From Galaxea fascicularis (Eukaryota; Cnidaria; Anthozoa; Scleractinia; Euphylliidae): a stretch of DNA of 64,000 bases. The stretch covers positions 13,196,863-13,260,862 of the forward strand of contig OX419339.1 in assembly GCA_948470475.1 (NCBI GenBank), read 5' to 3'. Positions 38,601-52,100 of this stretch are shown here, piece after piece. The notes beneath the pieces are model-generated. The model worked only from the letters and a program-made list of their open reading frames with translations, did not search any database and was not told where the DNA came from. Each line of letters starts with the position of its first letter. Within the stretch, counting starts at the first letter, position 1. The position numbers and the translations under genes are program-made.

Positions 38601-41600
38601 TGCCCAGGGTAAACTACAGGTTGAGTTATAGACTACAACTAATAAAAATTTCATAGTTTAGATCAGCAAAATGAATCTCCCAAACTAGTAAAAAACTAAC
38701 AGACCACCAGCCACAGTTGTTAAAACATTCAAAATAGAGAAAACATCAAACGAAACACTCTGAAATGAATTTGTCTGCTATGAGGTGTAGGTTGGAGTAA
38801 TCCAATTTGAAATAAACATTTGTTTTGAGTAAGGCCATTTTTTTGGCACAACAGATAGAAATTATAACTGTCATGGTTGAAATATTTTTATATATTTACA
38901 GCAAAAATATCTTACAACTGAGTGGTTATGTGAGCACTAGGTCAATGTAGTGCTGAGAATTGAAGGTCCCAAGATCAAATCCTACTGCAGTTGCACAGAC
39001 GGGCCCCAAGGCCTCACAATACATGACAAAAAATACCAGAAAAATGGTATTACTAGAAGAAGCTCACTGCCATGATGATGAACTTTATACTATATTTAAT
39101 AAACTGACACTCACTGACAACTGAACCTGTAGAGCATCCAGAGTAGATGTACCGCTGGGAAGTAAATCAAAATAAAAAGAACGTGTTAGGCTTGTAATTA
39201 AAGCTTGGCCCAGTCAGTGAAAAGCTCTGAAGGTAACAAGAAGCTATTGTCTCCTTTATTGTCAATTTTCCATGACTGTCATTCAAGATGATTCTTCCAC
39301 TGGGCACAAACATTAAGGTCCCTGCCAAATTATCCATTGCTGAAAGGATCTTAGCTTGGCTATCCAGTGTGATCCTGAGTGTACTGAAGTGTAGGGAAGA
39401 GTAGAAATCTGAAAACCTACCTGTCCAGTGGTATGCATGGGAGAGAAGTAACAACGGATAAGCGTGTGAAGAACACTGTGGCCACGGTATGTCATGAGAG
39501 ATGAATCACCATCTAGTTTGGCTTGTCTCAAGGCTATTGAAAAGATCAGAATGTGAGATGATAACAAAGCATTTTGAAGGAAAATATAAACCTTTGCTGT
39601 AAGTATAGGGATCCTCAAAACTGGGCATGCACCACTGATGTATGCAGGGGAATTTACAAAAAAATAATGGATGAACATGAATTATAATAAATTATTATGC
39701 CTTCATAAAACAAGTCAAACTACCTTTACTGGGCATGTATTATTTTGATTCTTAAATTTTACACATTTTCATGCCTTACAAAGATTTCTTAAAATTAATG
39801 TGCAACTGTAACAGTACTACATTTGAAAAGTGGAAATTGGGTGCCCGAGATGTGAAACTTACATTTTCTTGGGACAGGTTGCCAACGATAGTCCCACCTT
39901 TGCCCAGCTACAGCTCGTTTGGTAGCCTGCAATGTTAATACTTAATGAGAACAGCATTTTCTTGTAGAAAGCAGTTGTACATGTGCATATAATTTATGCC
40001 AACTCTCCCCGATTCTCTGGGAGTCTCCTGGATACAGAGCAAATCTCCCACTCCCTCGTACAGGTGACTAAATCTCCAGGGTAAAAATAAATTGGATCAA
40101 TTTCCCACCAAAATCTACGTTAACTTTTTAACTACATATTTTCCATAAAATCCAAATCATCTGGCCTCATATGCTCAACTATATTACAGTTCCTGGCTTC
40201 ATTTTCATGCATCTTGCAAGAAATTATTGTAATTCATTAATAATGTTAATGAATTACAATAATTTCTTGTTCCAGGATGACATTGCATACTTTGGATCCT
40301 CTGTCTTACTTCGAAGGACAGTCTGATAAGATGAGCATTCACAGATTTATGTTTTCCAGAAGGGAAATGTCAAAGGGGGTAAGGGTCGACATCACTGAAG
40401 GAATTTTCAGGGATGTCTGTAAGATAAGACAGGTTGGGTAGGGGGTATAATAGATCAACATATCAAAAATAATGGGTTGTACAGAACCACCATGCTTCCA
40501 TGAACTAAGCAACTCATAGAGCGATGAGGCCTTACTACTGAGTTCTTGTTTCACCAGCACTGCATCCTCAACCTGTATATTCGAAGTTTTCACATTCTTC
40601 TTCTTGTCAGCATGCGTCTTCATTTGCATCTTCTTCTCTATGTCGTGCTGAAACAGTTCCTCAAAATCCATTTGTCGAAGAATGACTCCTACTGGCAACC
40701 TCGTGCGAAACTTGTGGCCAGAGAACATCAGTTCTGCCAGGGCTAGCTTGGTGGTCCCGTGTGGCGTTGCTTGATAGCAGCGTAAAAATCAGTGTACTTC
40801 TTACTTGAAGACCTGCCCACTAAGTTGGCATATGTGGTATAGCTTCTTAAGCACCCACATAAATTGCTCTGCTTGTGCATTGGCCTGAGGGTTCTTGGGT
40901 GTCTTGCGCTCACGTTTGAAACCCAGGTACGTGCTGAAGTTGAGGAAGTCCTGTCCATTGAATGGAGGTCCATTGTTGCTGCCAAGGATCAGTGGTATTC
41001 CTAGCAAGGAGAATATGTGGTCCAGCTTCGGTAGTACTGCTCGCACGCTGGTGGTACTTATGAACTCTACTTCGACCCACTGTGAGTGTTTGCATATGAC
41101 AACGAGAAGGTATTCACCTGTGCTGATAGGTCCCCAGAAGTCTATGGCCACTTCCCTCCAGGGCTCACTTGGTAGTAGTGACATCTGCAGTGGTTCATGC
41201 TCATTCGCTGGTGTCACTACTTGACATGGGTGGTAGTGCTGAATGTGGGCTTCCACCATCCGGTCCAAACCTGGAAACCAGACCCTGGTCCTGAGATATT
41301 CTTTTGTTTTTGTAACCCCCTAATGTCCCTCATGAGCAAGCCAGACTACTTTGTCGTGAAGTGACCTGGGCACCACTATGCGAGACCCATGCACAACCAA
41401 TCCCCCTACCACTGCTAGCTCTGTAAAGACAGGGTCAAATTGGGACCCAAGGGCTTGCCATTCTGGGGCCATGAAGTACCCCCTCGCTAAATTGCACTCT
41501 TAAGTTCCGGGTCCTGACTTGTCTCCCCTAGCAGCTCATCCCATGATACTGCATCTGGCAGTGCCGCTTGCACCACTGCCCTGATGTCCTTCTCAAACAC

Positions 41601-44600
41601 TCAAACAATTCTTCATCTTCACGAGCAGTGAACTCTGTCTAGTGTGCTGCCCTAGCGTCTTTGGTAGTGAGTGGTTCTGGGTGCCTGGAATTGTAATCTG
41701 CTTTGTTAGTCTCTGCCTTTGCTTTCTTTCCAGGTACATAATTAAGCTTGTAATCAAACCCCTGCAGGCGAACCCTCGTTAGTTCAATTCTAAGTGGCAC
41801 AGTGACTTTGTGGCTTGTAAAAAGAGGCAGTAGGGGTTTGTGGTCAGTGTCTACCTCAAATGTATCTCTGAGGCTGTATAAGTAGATCTGGTTTGTGAGT
41901 ACACCCCATTCAACAACCTTTGCTTCCTTCTCAAGCTGTGAGTATGTATCTGGTCTTGGTATCTGTCAAAGCCCTAAACTGATAGGTTATGGATCTCCAA
42001 CGCCTTGCATGTGGGTCACACTGCTTCAATGTAACTACTAAACCATGGGGTCCTGCATCTGTCATGAGATTGGTCTTTTGATGTGGATCAAAGTACGCCA
42101 TTACCGTGTCCCCTGACAGCAGCGTTTTGGTTTGCTCAAATGCTCTCTGGCACTCAGGTGTCCACTGAAAAGGTGCCCCCTGTTTGATGAGGTCTCTTAG
42201 TGGTGCGGTTGTCACCGCAAAACCCTCCTGCGTTAGCTCTGGCAAAGAAAAGGAATGATCACACTTCTACTTGAGATTAGGGCGTGCCTGCTGCCTGCAA
42301 TGCTGCCACATTATTTGGGTCTGGTGAGATTCCTTCACTGGAGAATACTTTGCCAAAGAATGTCACCGATCGTAGGTAGAATCGACTCTCCTTCATGTTA
42401 AGGATCAGTCCATGGTTCCCCCACAGTCGCAGGATATGTCTCAATGCCTGGTCATGTTTCTCCAGTGTGGTTCCAAAGACCAAGACGTCGTCATAGATGC
42501 TGATGGCGTTCCAGGGATACGACTTTACAGACCTCCTCATTGAATATCTCTGCTGCACTATTCACTGCAAAGTGCAGCCTCTTTAAAACGCTTGAGTCTG
42601 TGATGGGTGTAAAACATAGTCAGCTTCCTGCTCTCTTCCACTAGCTCTAGCTGGATGTAACCATTGTTCATGTCCAGGTGCAAAAAGAACTTGGCTCCAT
42701 TCAGCCTGGTTTCCAGTTCCCTTAGGGTGGGTATGGTGTGCCTGGTCCTCTTGATGTACTTGTTGATGACCGTCATGTCGAGACTGGCCCTAACACTTTC
42801 ACCATCCTTCTCAGGAGTGAGGACCACATTGCTGTACCAATCTTTCGGTCCTTTATCGGGAACTCACAGTGTAGCCCTTGTTCTCTGCATTTGGTTTCAA
42901 AATCCGCGAACGGTACCTTGTATAATGTATTGTTTCAGTGTGCCTAAAAAATGTTTGTTTAGCTCTTGAATGTGTGACTCGTAATTTGTAGGCTGCTCTG
43001 CTAATGTTTCGATTAATTTCTGAAGTTCCTCTCTGCCCACTAACAGGAACAGATCCAGCTTATCTGTGTCACTCACCGCCATCCATCACATTGCCCGTTC
43101 AAATTGTTCTCGCAATAGCTTCCATGCTTTCTCGCATTGACCTGGTGCCCCTTTCAGATTAATGGCTCCCACACTCATCTTAACATTTGCCAGGACTCCC
43201 GCTTTACCTCTGCAAGGACTGTTTTCTTCTGGTGTGCCTTCAGTTGGCATTTTATCCCATCCTCGTCGCCAATTTAATAGATCAACATATCAAAATAATG
43301 GGTTGTACAGAACCGCCATGCTTCCATGAACTAAGCAACCGAGCCTTACATTGTCCCAGAGTTCCTGGCATGTAGACTAAGTGCCCCATATGAGCAGGGG
43401 GGAATCTCCAGATTTGAAATCTCCAAAGGTTGGCATTACTGCATGTGCTGAAGAAAACTTTGACCACTCAAAAAGCTAAAACCTTCACATGAATATAATC
43501 TTCAAAATGTGCACTGACTAGCTTATCCTTAATACCAGTAATAGTTTCTTCTACTTCCAAATACTACAACCTTTCATGACACCAACAAAATCCTTTCCAA
43601 AAGCCAACTGACTCTTGATTCTCCATCAATGTACTAGGCATGTTTAACTTATCAAAAACAATACTCACACAAATCCCGTCATCATTAGAAAGCTTTCTCA
43701 TGTCCCATAATTTGATGGTCTGATCCTTTGAGTTTGTGATGAGATGCCGCCCATCTCCCTGTTACCACACAGAAATAAGTTACATCAAGGTCAACAAGTT
43801 GGTTCCAAGTTCAACTTTCAGCAGATCGGTAGCAGTTTGGTTAAGTCAGCTCTTAAGAAACTAAATACCAAAAAAGCATCTGGATATGATCACATCAGTG
43901 CAGAAATGTTGAGACTAGGATCTAATGGTATAGCAGACTCAATCACAAAGCTATACAATGAGAGTATACAAAAAAAACCCAGGTAAATGGCCCAAAGGAA
44001 AAAAGGTCTGTGAAAACCAGTCTTCAAAAGGGAGGATCGGTCTAGTGAAAAGAACTATCGACCAATAACACTGCTCAGTACAGTGGATAAGGTGTATGAA
44101 CAAATACTGAGCACACAAGTTAATGCCTTTTTCGATCCTAGTCTTAATAACTGGAAAATGTATAGTTGTGAAACAACACTGCTGAGCTTGACCGAGAAAT
44201 GAAAAATGGCTGCTGACTTCAAACAGTACATAGGAATACTATTGACTGACATGACCAAAGCCTTCGATTCTCTTCATCCAGCACTCATCTAAATCTATCT
44301 GGGCCCGGTTGTTCGAAAGCCGATTAATGCTAATCCAGGATTAAAAATTAATCAAGGACCTTATTTCTCTGTCCCCAAATGTTGTTTTATGCCGATATTC
44401 TGCAAAATTTTAGATCAGGGAAAGTCAATCCTTATAAACAAAAAACAGCGAAAACAACTTTCATCCAATAGTTAAAAACTGCAACCAAAGTTTACGCTAA
44501 TCCTGGATTATGTTAATCGGCTTTTGAACAACCGGGCCCTGGTGGCAACATGCTCTAGGAAGCAGAAATTCAATTCATGTGCAGCTGTCTGCAAAATGCA

Positions 44601-47600
44601 TTTGCCCCACTGAAGGTGACAGCCATAGTTTTCAAAAATACATTAAATTCCAAATGCAAGTCTCCAAATTCTATACCAAAATATGCCCTCCCCCAGACCT
44701 GAGATGCAAATAAAACCTGTCATAAATTATCATACACATTATCCCCATTAAAATACCAGTGATTTTAAGGAATGGTTATAAGTCAACAGTCTTACACTTA
44801 GTTACGAATAGCCTAATTCAGGCCATGTTATATTTTTTGTAATATTGTCCAATGCCAAACCAAACCTGCCTTGAAAAGTAAAGTTCCCTAGCTTTCTCCA
44901 ACTCTTCTGCTCCCCCCTCCATGCCCAACCCCACCCCTACTCCAAAAGGAAATTAAGTCAAAAGAAGATAGATTTCTATAGGGCGAGACATTCAGAGGAA
45001 GATGTTTGTTATAGGCCAGACATCTTGTAGTACCCTAACCAGTACCCCAGGGGTCTGTGAACAGATGGCTTCTTTTCCTCGATGACAATTTGATACAGCA
45101 AGGAAATTTCAGGCAATAAATATTTGCCAAATAAATGAACAATGAACTACCATGAACTTTGAAGGCAATACAGCAAAACTGAATTTGATTCGACCAAAAG
45201 TCAGGCTAACATTGATTTTAGCACAAGCCCTTACATACCCCTTACATGTCCTCTCCCTTTTACCTGGTAATTATAACTAACTTACTCTGGGATCAATGTG
45301 AGTGATGCCATCTGCATGTCCAGCAAAAACACCAACTGGGCAGGGACAGCTCTCATCCAGTAGTCGTCTATCCCACACCTTGAACAAAGTATGTAACACA
45401 CACATACCTCTTACTAACTGAGTTCAGATCTGTACTGTAAGTGACAGACCAAGTCTTTCCCATTGATTTATGGCCCAAGCATGAAGCGCGCAGGCCATAA
45501 TTCAACAGGAAAAAAACAAGAATCTGTAATGTACTGTATGGACTGAGAAAACAACGTTAGTAAGATATTTATTATATCTCTGAGGTTAATAAGGTGCATG
45601 GGAAAGAAAAGTTTCAAATCTAGAGGGCCATAGGGAAGAATACGGCCCGCAAAATTGACCGCAGTGTGCATACTAACTGAGAGATATAATAATACTAAAT
45701 AAACACCGACATGTTTTCAACAACTTAATTATAGTCAGGGGATGACATTCTTTGCTAGTTGATGCTGACTTGTTTTCGAGGATGTTACTTTCAAGACGTT
45801 TCAGCTAATACTTAAGCCTTCATCAGTTTAAATAAAGCTTTACACATGACTTAAAAAAAAAAGGGCACCAAATCAAACAGGCACACTAAGTGTTTTTCTT
45901 TCAAATCATCAAGAAATACACTAGACAAAAATTTCATGCTTCCTGACTATCCTTCTTCCAGCTCCTGGAATATTGTTTAATGGATGTTTGTGAAATGAAA
46001 GAAAGGATTGAGACAGTATTAGTAGAGAAGTTGGTTAATGGTACATGGTGATGGAAAATGAAGACAGCTCAGTCTGTAAAACTAATGAATGATTAACACA
46101 ATAATTGTGTAATAATTAATAATAATTATTGTTACTGCAGCTGTACCTTACAAAGGCCATCATCTGCAGCAGATATCAAAATCTGAGAGCTGGCATCTGC
46201 AAATGTCACAGAATCTATATCATCCTCATGGGCTTGAATCTGTAAGGATATTAATATACATGTACAATGTCATGCACAAAACAAGTCTGGAAATTATATC
46301 TACAAAGTTTGGATGCCAGTATCAAACTCTCCCATACAGCAAACATAAACATAGAATTACTGTGTGAGTAGTTTGTCTCAACTGTTCATATTTATTACAA
46401 CTTCAGAGTGAAACTGATTTCACTGAGCAATGTGTGCAAACCTTGGTTTGGATTGACATGTTAGGTTAGGCCTGTTTCAAATTGTTGTAAATTAATGATG
46501 AAACTAAAATGAATTATTTAACAAAGTTATTGTATCATTGATCATAACAAAAAAAAATTTATGCTGTATATGTTAGATTCACTTAGTTATGACCATGATT
46601 TCCTGAATTGGATGGGAACTTAACAACATCCAGTGAAATTAAAATTTTGCTATCAAAATAATGAACACCATAATCACTGTAAATGCAATCCACCTGCAGT
46701 GAACACTGCTTTGAATGCATGGCTCTTTGAGTTCCCTTGAAAACCATACCTGATTTTAGACCATACTGATCAAAAGCTCTATACCCATTCTCAGATCAAA
46801 ACAGTGCAAAAACCATACCCTGTGGCAGACTTACTCAACATGTTCCTTTCACCTGTTAAGATCTCTCCTTTAGTTTGTAACTCACCCTAAGAGTCCTTTG
46901 GTCGCTTCCACGATCGTAAACATATAAACAAGCATCATTGGCTCTAAAGGTAATGCAAATATAAAGGTTAAGGTTGTGTTTCTTAATGGAGCCTCCATAC
47001 CTAATAAACTGCCTTAAATAAGAGAGACTCATCTACAGAGTAATTAGTGTTCCTTCATTCCAAAAGTACAGTGTATCAGAATCCTCACTTCAGCAAGATG
47101 TAACTTACCCTGCCAAGATCTCTTTGTTGTCGTGAGAAAATTTGATTGAAAAAGCACAGAATCTTGAGTCGTCTGGACTAAAGTAAAGAAAGAGTGAAAT
47201 TTGAAGTGGTGCTCCCATTTGGAAAATTTGCCAACACACCCAAGAATAATTAATTTGAATGTGAATATGTGAACTGATCATATGATCTTCACATTGAACT
47301 ACAGTTTAAAGAAAGAAGACACAAAAGATAATTGGAGTTATGAACACTACTTAAGCATCAGCAAAATGAAATCCTGAAGACAACTTCAAGCTTGACGCCA
47401 GTGCAGTGCTATACCCACTAAGCTAACAAGCCAAATGGGTGCTGTTTATTTTATTGGTTTGTAATAAACCAGTGAGTTTTGAAGTAAATCAATGTCAATA
47501 TGTGAAGAGCATACAAATATTGAACTGCAGATAAAAGAGTGAAGATGTGAAAGATTATCAGAGTTACAAATGCTACTTCCAATGGTAGTTATCCGGAAAA

Positions 47601-49079
47601 AAACTATAATATTTAATAATTTTTTTAATTAGTTTAATTTAAAATTAAAATTTAATGAAATTTATTTTTTTTTAATCAGAGGTTCTCTGAGGTAACTGAA
47701 AGTTACCCCAAGTTGCTCGAAGTTGCCCATTGAATTTCTGTGAGCCTTATGAAAAATTACTCAAGTTTTGCGATATATAAAGCTAAGGTCAAGTGATAAC
47801 TAGCAGAGAATCATTGTGACGTAAAATGCAGTTAAAGCTAAAAAAAAGGATAAAAAAATACTGCGGAAATTAAGGCACACGGGTGCCGTTACAATGACAT
47901 AGTCCAATTGAAACATGGCTCTCACCACTACACTGTCCATCAAGTGACTTTCACATCAATTTATGCACAGCCAGGTAAAATTAACTCACCTTAAACACAA
48001 AGCTGAGTGTGTTTCATAATCTCCATAGATATTGCAGAGATGAACTACAACAAGAATGATCATTAGCCAAATGAGAAATTTCTCAGCAACTACAAACAAA
48101 ATAAATCACAGAAGCAAGAGTCACATTAACTTTTTTTGGGAAGGGGGAGGAGGGGGGTACATATGGCCTGGGCCCGGTTGTTCGAAAGCCAATTAACGCT
48201 AATCCACGATTAAAAATTAATCAAGGAGCTTATTTCTCTGTCCCCAAATGTTGTTTTATGCTGATATTCTGCCAAAAAAATTATAGATTAGGGAAAGTCA
48301 ATCCGGAAAAACAAAAAGCAGCGAAAACAACTTTCATCCAATGGTTAAAAACTGCAACCAAAGTTTACGCTAGTCCTGGATTATGTTAATCGGCTTTTGA
48401 ACAACCAGGCCCTGGAAAATTAAAATAATGTGGAGCTCCAGGGTGACTTTTAATAATGACTTTTTGCCTGATTTTGAATTTTCTAAGTGAGCTGTGACCA
48501 AAGTCTGAAGAAAAATGGTGCTACTCTAGGTTATTTGAATGTCAAAGGTCATTATGCCAGATATGAGTGCAGTTCAAATGAACAGGGAAAATAAAAGTAT
48601 TCAATAAACTCTCTTCCCCATTTTCTTTGGATTGCCCAATTTCTAGCAAATATATGACCTCAAAAAAGTATTTCGAATCAATAATTATTATTCTAACCTA
48701 TTAAACATTAATTGTTTAAATTTTATTACAATAAGTATTGTTGCAAGGCTCAACTACAGTAAATTTAACATTCATTTAGCGAAGGATTTATTTGTCCCCT
48801 GGATAGAAGAAACTAAGACCAAGGAAATCAATCTTAATTATCATGATATTATTTTCATTCCTTTTATTAGTTTCTTCTGATAAGAGAATTTCCATCTCAC
48901 AGAGAGATCACGAGTTGTTCCAACTTACTGTAGTCAGACCAACTGGAGTAGATAAGGTACTGTTGATCAGGGCTAGTGAAATAAACAGATGTTGTAGTTC
49001 AAAAATGACATTCTGGTTAAAATGGTTTCAATCTAGTTTGATTCTCATATTTCTTTTGTCTTGATCATCACCTTGGCCA

Positions 49080-49118
<39 letters not shown>

Positions 49119-52100
49119 TTACATGTAGGGTTAGGAGACAAAGGAAATTGAGAATCAAACTACTGGTTGAAACCATTTTAACCTGATCATCATTTCGAAA
49201 TACAGCATACATAGAGAAAACACATCAGTAACATACTATTGCTTAAAACAGCATCTTTCAGGGGTATCCGTGACGTAACACCCTCCTATAGTCAAGTGAA
49301 CACACTAGACATCAGAATTTAGAAGGGTTTTGTACTTTACTTAGCAGAACGCTTGTATGCAATAATTTAGGGGTACAATTCTCTGATTCTACTGACTGAG
49401 CTTAGCAATTTTACCATTCTGCAAATGTAGCAGACTTAGAAAAGGTCTATGATTCTTTGGTTGTTCCGAATCTCCAATTCTGCTGTTCTATCACACTAAG
49501 CTTAGTAATTCTATGATAGCAACAGTTTATTCTAAGCACTTATCCAACTCTTCTGTCAAAGTGTATGGTATCCATGAATGAATGTAACTTTATAAAAGTA
49601 TTATCTCATCTGGTACATTTTTCCTAGTGATACAACTGTTCACCTAGTACAGTACATGTACTGTCAGAAGAAAAGCTTGTAAATGCTAAAAAGCAACCTA
49701 AAGTCAATGAGTAATTAATCATCATCTCATGTAAATAAGTATTAGGCACAAATAACACCACAGAAAAGGACTATTCAGTTGCTACTGAATGGTCACACAA
49801 ATAATAAGGATTTCTATCACAAGAATTGGAAATAACAGAAGCCCAGTTATGACTAAACATGATCCTTTTGTACCTGTAATCGGTGTCAATAATACTCCAA
49901 CCCACATCTCTGGCTGTTATATCACGGAACTCTTTGAACTTTCCATGTGTTGTATCATATAACCGAATGTGTTGATCTGCAAAGAAAAAATTAAACTTGT
50001 CCACCATAAAGAGATTCACAAAACTGATGTTTTGAGTGTTCTAACCTTTTGTAAGAGCAAAATGGATTTGCCCTGATGAAAGGATAACACTTGAAACATT
50101 AGCTTATTGAATGTTTAAATTATAGGTCAACATCCGTTATCAACTCAGTTGATAAATTTCCATAAAAACTAACATCATTGAGGATTTTCATCTGGACAAC
50201 TCAGGCGCTCTAAATTAACTTTTTCATCCATTTGCCAGATGGCAACAAGAAAGAAAAATTTGGTTGACAAATACAAAAATTTGGCTACCAGTTCCAAAAA
50301 ACTACTGGTAGTCACCATGCAGTGCTAAATTTCTGGTTACATTGGCGACCAGCGAGTCACAATTTCGAACCCTCCAACTACTGGTACATTGTGTAAAACT
50401 TTTATAGAATTTTGCTAAATTAACCCTATTCAGGTGTGATGCAATGTAATTGAGGAACAAAACAAACCTTGACAAGCGGAAAGAAAAACAGTTCCATCAC
50501 TGGAATGTCTGCCACAAAATAACTTGTGCTGATACCGAGCTATTGCCTCCATTTTGTTGGGAATGAAACTGGAAATAAAATGAACATTGTTTTGTGAATT
50601 ATCATTACATCATAGATGCAAGGACTGGTGAAAATATATCACAGAGGCAGGCCACTGCCTCTGTGATTTATTAATTACACATATTCTGAAAAGTTTATCA
50701 AAAGGTGTCCACTATTCCCTTGCATGATTTTTATCCAGAGAGCTTACTCAGGTTGTAGTTTATGACACCTAAGGAATAGCTTTTGGTAACATGCATGTGG
50801 CCCATGCATGCCATTATTTTTTTTTATTATAACCTTTGTGTTCTCACAAGAACAAAACTTGAACGAACAAAAACAAACAGACTTTCCTTTTTCTAGAGGC
50901 AAAGTGAAAGAGTATTTGTATGGGTTAGTTTTTTTTAGTGTAGTACACTGCCTGGTATCCAACCACAGTCTCTTACAAGTGAATTTAGGTAATGTAAAGC
51001 TTAGCAGTTAGAGCTTATGTCCAATCAGATGCTCTGTGTGAAGGGTATTCTTGACCAGAAGGGATGCTATTTGCCATGTGTATTTACACATAAGGCATGT
51101 GCTAAGTCTGTTGACCTTCATCGATCATATCAAAACATTTGATCATTTAATAATTATTTGTCCATCACTGCTCCCTTTCCCTGATAAGTATGAGTTAGGT
51201 AAGTTTTCTACAGGGTCATCTGTGCAATGGTGCTTGGTGGTTATCGATTTGTGTATTGCCAAGCAAATCTGACTTACTTGGCACCAGCAGCAGCTTTATC
51301 TCCTTGGGAAAAGTTGGGGCGACGACAGAGGAAGCTTTCCCTCTACAAATGAAACAGAATGGATTCTTTGATCAAGAACCAAACAATAAACAATGAAAAA
51401 TGACTGTCACCTAGTCAAAATATACTAATCAAAACCCCCAGGGATGACTGAATGGGAGCTAAAATCAAACCCCCCAAAAAATAACAGGACCAAAAGTTAA
51501 CCTAAAAAAAATCCCATATGGAATCGCTAAGCTTTAAATATTTCCAGAAAGTGCAGTGTACCCGGCCGGGATACATGGGCAGTACTCCTGAGGCACACCA
51601 CAAATCTTGAGATTCTTTTCATTGAATGGGCGATTCCAGAAAATATCCATACCTATACCACAGACGGCTTTTAGGATTTCCGAAGGGGAGTGGGGGTCTT
51701 TGAACTGGAATTCTGAAGGAATGGGGGGGGGGGGTATTAACAGTTGGAAATCCGAAAACATGGGGGGGTTTCACAGGTGGGATTTCTAGAGTAGAAAGAG
51801 TTGAGTGAGTTCCTTGAAAACGCTATTGTTGTCGACTTTTGCAGTTTGTAAATAAACCATGAACGTATGATCACGGAAGCAGAAGACAAGCATCGATTGA
51901 TCAGACACGTAGAGGTGAACAGTAAAACGTGGGTTTCACATTTACCTTGATGAATTCCTTGTCAAGTGAATAAAGTCTGAAAATGTACCTTATTTACCGC
52001 GTGCAATTTCTTGATACTCCTGTCTCCCGACCGATAAATGGCAAAAAAACTCACACCTGTCCCTCGCTTCCAAGGAACGCCTGTCAGATAATTTTACATT

